NCBI GenBank assembly: GCA_900544065.1
Contig: UQTR01000051.1
Coordinates: forward strand, 1 to 15,161
Reading direction: 5' to 3'
DNA length: 15,161 bases
From: an uncultured Collinsella sp.
GTDB lineage: Bacteria > Actinomycetota > Coriobacteriia > Coriobacteriales > Coriobacteriaceae
The notes under the pieces were generated by a model, which worked only from the letters and a program-made list of their open reading frames with translations, was not told the DNA's origin and did no database searches. The first letter of the stretch is position 1; each line of letters begins with the position of its first letter. The position numbers and the translations under genes are program-made. Below are positions 12,833-15,161 of this stretch, piece after piece.

Positions 12833-14248
12833 ATGGGGAGCAAATCTCAGCAACAAGTTCAAGTAACGCCATCGGCCACTGCGGCGCTTCTCGTCGTAAT
12901 GTATATTGCAGCCTTTGTCGCCGCGTTTAACGAGAACATCATTAACGTGGCGTTGCACGACATTATGGCGGCCTTTTCGGTGAGTGCCACCACGGCGCAG
13001 TGGCTCGTTTCGGGCTACATGATCGTGACGTCGATCTTTACGGCCATCATGGCCTTCCTGTCCGGCCGTTTCTCGACGCGCAAGCTGCTGTTTTTCGCAT
13101 GCGGATGCATGGTCGCCGGCGAAGTCCTGTGCCTGGTCGCTCCGTCGTTTAGCGTTTTGCTGCCAAGTCGTATTTTGCAGGCTGTGGGATCGGGCATCCT
13201 GTTTCCACTCATGATGAACGTGGTGCTGTCTTGCGCCCCGCGCGAGAAGCTTGGTCTGTATCTGAGCCTGGGCGGTGCCTGCATTACGCTAGGGCCGGCG
13301 TTTGGACCCGTGATCAGCGGTCTTATGTGTACGTTGTTTGGCTGGAGGGCGGTGTTCGTAGTGCCGCTGGTGGGCGGCATTGCGGTCGCTGCAGCGGGCG
13401 TAAAGCATGTCCAGAATGTCGGAGAGCGCTCGAACACCACGCTTGATATTCTGTCGGTTGTTTTGCTTGCCGCCGGCATTACGGCATTTGTGTATTCCGT
13501 AGGCGAGTTCTCGACCAATCTGATTGCCGGTGTCGTGGCGCTTTTCGCCGTCATTGTGCTGCTCGGCCTGTTTGCGGCCCGTCAGCTCAAACTCGTGCAT
13601 CCGGTGCTTAACGTGCGTCCCATGGCGAGCGTTCGTTTTTGGCCTGCGTGTTCGCTTGTGGTGGTGTCGATGATGACAACGTTCTCGATGAGCGTTTTGT
13701 TGCCGCTCTATTTTGAGGGCGCATACGGCATGACCGCACTTGTTGCGGGCCTGCTCATTTTGCCGGCGATTGCCTGCAACGCCGTGACCTCGATTGTGGG
13801 CGGACGCGTGATGGACGCCCGTGGCGCATGGCCGCTGCTGCCGGTCGGCTTTGCCCTGATTGCCGTGGGGCAGATCGCAATCTCAGTGACGGCGGCAAGT
13901 ATGAACATCGGCGTCGTCGTGGCGCTGACCGTTGTGGTGTATGCCGGCGTCGGTTTGGTGCTGAGCCCCTCGCAGACGGCCGGTTTGGAGACGCTGTCTG
14001 CCGCTGAGCATCCTCACGGAACGGCATTGCTCAACACGTGGAACATGATTGCCGCATCGTTTGGTCCGTCGCTGTTTATCGGCCTGCTCTCGAGTTCTGC
14101 GGCGACTGCCGGCGCCGCTGGCGCTGCGACCGACGTTGCCCAGGCGATTGGATTTGCAGCTGCCGTACGTGTGGCGGCTGTAATTGCCGTGGTCGGTTTC
14201 GCGACGTCGCTGGTGTACGCTCGTCGCGAGTCGCACATGTCGCATTAA
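12833..14248 (+). CDS. MFS exporter, DHA2 (EmrB/QacA-like) family
   Basis: A 471-residue multi-pass membrane protein. The ATG at 12833 is chosen because AGGAAGGAA precedes it and the protein then begins just before membrane segment 1; the frame is open 48 codons further upstream without a matching site. DHA2 hallmarks are visible: NVALHDI after segment 1 (39-45), QWLVSGYM (56-63), loop LSGRFSTRK (76-84, motif A-like), SRILQAVGSG (112-121, motif B with Arg113), and the antiporter motif C region 141-163 including LGPAFGP. The usual acidic residue at the start of the LDxT motif is replaced (FNEN, 32-35), which may alter coupling or substrate. The substrate is unknown; drug or metabolite export by proton antiport is typical. 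No terminator was seen between it and the next gene. Confidence 0.9.
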   Translation: MGSKSQQQVQVTPSATAALLVVMYIAAFVAAFNENIINVALHDIMAAFSVSATTAQWLVSGYMIVTSIFTAIMAFLSGRFSTRKLLFFACGCMVAGEVLCLVAPSFSVLLPSRILQAVGSGILFPLMMNVVLSCAPREKLGLYLSLGGACITLGPAFGPVISGLMCTLFGWRAVFVVPLVGGIAVAAAGVKHVQNVGERSNTTLDILSVVLLAAGITAFVYSVGEFSTNLIAGVVALFAVIVLLGLFAARQLKLVHPVLNVRPMASVRFWPACSLVVVSMMTTFSMSVLLPLYFEGAYGMTALVAGLLILPAIACNAVTSIVGGRVMDARGAWPLLPVGFALIAVGQIAISVTAASMNIGVVVALTVVVYAGVGLVLSPSQTAGLETLSAAEHPHGTALLNTWNMIAASFGPSLFIGLLSSSAATAGAAGAATDVAQAIGFAAAVRVAAVIAVVGFATSLVYARRESHMSH

Positions 14249-14350
14249 TGTGTGCACATAGATTCTGCAGCTAGATTGGATGGCGACACCATAAACTAAT
14301 GGACGTTTTGCCGAGAGGCATGAATGTTTAAAGCGCAAAGAGTGCGCGAC

Positions 14351-14366
14351 GGGCCCCGCGAATGGG
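14351..14366 (+). promoter_or_regulatory. GC-rich leader hairpin before the RGG gene
   Basis: GCCCC and GGGGC arms with a GCGAAT loop lie in the 152-base gap after the MFS gene, about 35 bases before the RGG-protein start. It could be a leader structure; it has no T-tract. A possible -10 (TAAACT) lies further upstream near 14292, with no clear -35. Confidence 0.25.
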
Positions 14367-14400
14367 GCGATGATGCCCGAGAGGGCTAAGAAGGAGTCTC

Positions 14401-15136
14401 ATGTCCGAGAACGAAGAGATCATGAACGAGACCGAGAACGAGACCATGGCTGCCGAGGTCGAGGCAGTCGAGACCGTGGAGACCGAAGCTGCCGAGGTTG
14501 AGGCTGCTGACGAGGTTTCCGCCGAGGAGGAGGCCGAGGTTGTCGAGGCCGCCGTTGATTACGATGACGAAGAGCTGATGGACAAGATGCAGAAGGCCGC
14601 CCGCCTGCTGCGTAGCCGTCGCTTTGCTATTTCCAAGGAGGAGGAGGCCAAGGCCGAGCGTATGGCGAACATCGAGCGCGCCATCAAGCTTCTTGATCTC
14701 AAGCCCAAGATGGAGCAGAAGGAAATGTCTGACCTGCTGGGCATGCGCCTTCGTGAGCTCGATGGCCTGATGGCCGAGGCCGAGGCTGCCGATCTGGTCG
14801 GCCGCATCGACGACGCCGAGGGCGATATGCGCAAGATCGTCGTCTTCGCTGCCGAGGATGCCGCTGAGGGCCTGGTCGAGCTTGCCAACAAGAAGGAGAA
14901 GCTCCTGCCCGAGCTTTCTTACGAGGAGGCCACCGAGCTGATGGCCGCTCTCGATAAGGTCATCGCTCCGCTCGTCGCCATGGGCTTGGACGAGGACCGC
15001 GGTCCTCGCGGCGGCCGTGACGACCGTGGCGGCCGTGGCGGCGACCGTGGCGGTCGCGGCGGCTTTGGCGGCAACCGTGGTGGCTATGGCGACCGCGGCG
15101 GCAACCGTGGCGGCTTTGGCGGCAACCGTGGTAACG
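14401..15136 (+). CDS. MarR-like winged-helix protein with acidic N-terminus and RGG tail (3' end missing)
   Basis: Starts at ATG 14401, four bases after AAGGAG, and runs open for 245 codons into the adapter. Residues 1-60 are dominated by Glu and Ala/Val and look disordered. Residues about 64-195 resemble a MarR-type fold: a first helix (MQKAARLLRSRRFAI), the helix-turn-helix MEQKEMSDLLGMRLRELDG (104-122), a wing-like ADLVGRIDDAEGDMRKIVVF (130-149), and C-terminal helices including LSYEEATELMAALDKV (172-187). Residues 199-245 are a Gly/Arg-rich tail with repeated RGG, GNRGG and GFGG units, a type of sequence known in RNA-binding proteins. It may be a nucleic-acid-binding protein of DNA or RNA; the family assignment is from pattern recognition and the true C-terminus is missing. 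Confidence 0.75.
15058..15131 (+). repeat. RGG-tail tandem repeat
   Basis: A 23-base unit at 15058-15080 (GGCGGCTTTGGCGGCAACCG followed by TGG) recurs exactly at 15109-15131, a 51-base period coding for GGFGGNRG. The contig ends inside this low-complexity region. Confidence 0.85.
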
Positions 15137-15161
15137 CTGTCTCTTATACACATCTCCGAGC
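15137..15161 (-). other. Nextera transposase adapter remnant (right end)
   Basis: Bases 15137-15161 are the reverse complement of the Nextera mosaic end and the first adapter bases (CTGTCTCTTATACACATCT, then CCGAGC). It is not genomic. Reverse-strand frames through it produce the artefact peptides MCIRDS and MYKRQ. Confidence 0.97.

Noticed and set aside
12723..12866. Leader peptide frame overlapping the MFS start
   Set aside because: It has no ribosome-binding site, its composition is unremarkable, and it would overlap the MFS start in another frame; evidence is too weak to call.
15001..15131. Short repeats as a CRISPR array
   Set aside because: The repeats are in-frame codons for Gly/Arg-rich protein, have no unique spacers of constant length, and follow the codon periodicity of the gene.
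14386..15153. Minus-strand open frame (255 codons) opposite the RGG gene
   Set aside because: Its start codon is within the sequencing adapter (MCIRDS peptide), and its Ala/Thr/Val repeats mirror the RGG coding on the other strand.

Overview
This is a fragment of a high-GC, Gram-positive, gut-type bacterial genome, most likely Coriobacteriia (Collinsella-like). That assignment is inference from several features: GC-rich coding with strong GGAG-type Shine-Dalgarno sites, a cell-wall protein with an LAxTG (not LPxTG) sorting signal, a bile salt hydrolase, two short divergent peptide-deformylase-like proteins, and a MarR-like protein with an RGG tail. Both ends of the window are not genomic: bases 1-35 and 15137-15161 are Nextera transposase adapter, so the real sequence is about 36-15136.

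Layout. 36-3127 (minus strand) is a tandem duplication. Two paralogous secreted beta-helix surface proteins lie head to tail; the left one is cut by the contig end. Between them sits a 14-codon relic of the 3' end of the neighbouring purine permease together with a copy of its terminator, so the duplication unit can be read directly. 3083-4393 (minus) is an intact guanine/hypoxanthine-type permease. 4587-5006 (plus) is a deformylase-like protein lacking the catalytic Glu, ended by a strong terminator. 5138-6103 (plus) is a choloylglycine/bile salt hydrolase with all key residues. A shared hairpin separates it from the convergent potassium transporter kup (6183-8414, minus, GTG start), which follows an EamA-type drug/metabolite exporter (8572-9483, minus). 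A LysR regulator (9602-10459, plus) is divergent from that exporter.

The most unusual locus is 10519-12142 (plus): a Cro/CI-type helix-turn-helix domain fused in frame to a full-length, catalytically complete AlaA-like alanine aminotransferase. Upstream is a set of TTGAAC repeats including a perfect 20-bp palindrome. A strong internal ribosome-binding site lies exactly at the domain junction, suggesting one gene makes both a DNA-binding transaminase and a free transaminase. After a bidirectional terminator come a second deformylase-like gene (12218-12628, minus; HExxH kept but catalytic Gln replaced), a DHA2-type MFS exporter (12833-14248, plus), and a truncated MarR-like protein with an acidic N-terminus and RGG-rich tail (14401-15136, plus).

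The genes do not form one large pathway. The theme is gut-surface and envelope physiology: wall-anchored proteins, bile salt deconjugation, potassium and purine uptake, two exporters, and local regulators. No tRNA, rRNA, CRISPR array or insertion sequence was seen, and no gene-free stretch exceeds 300 bases.
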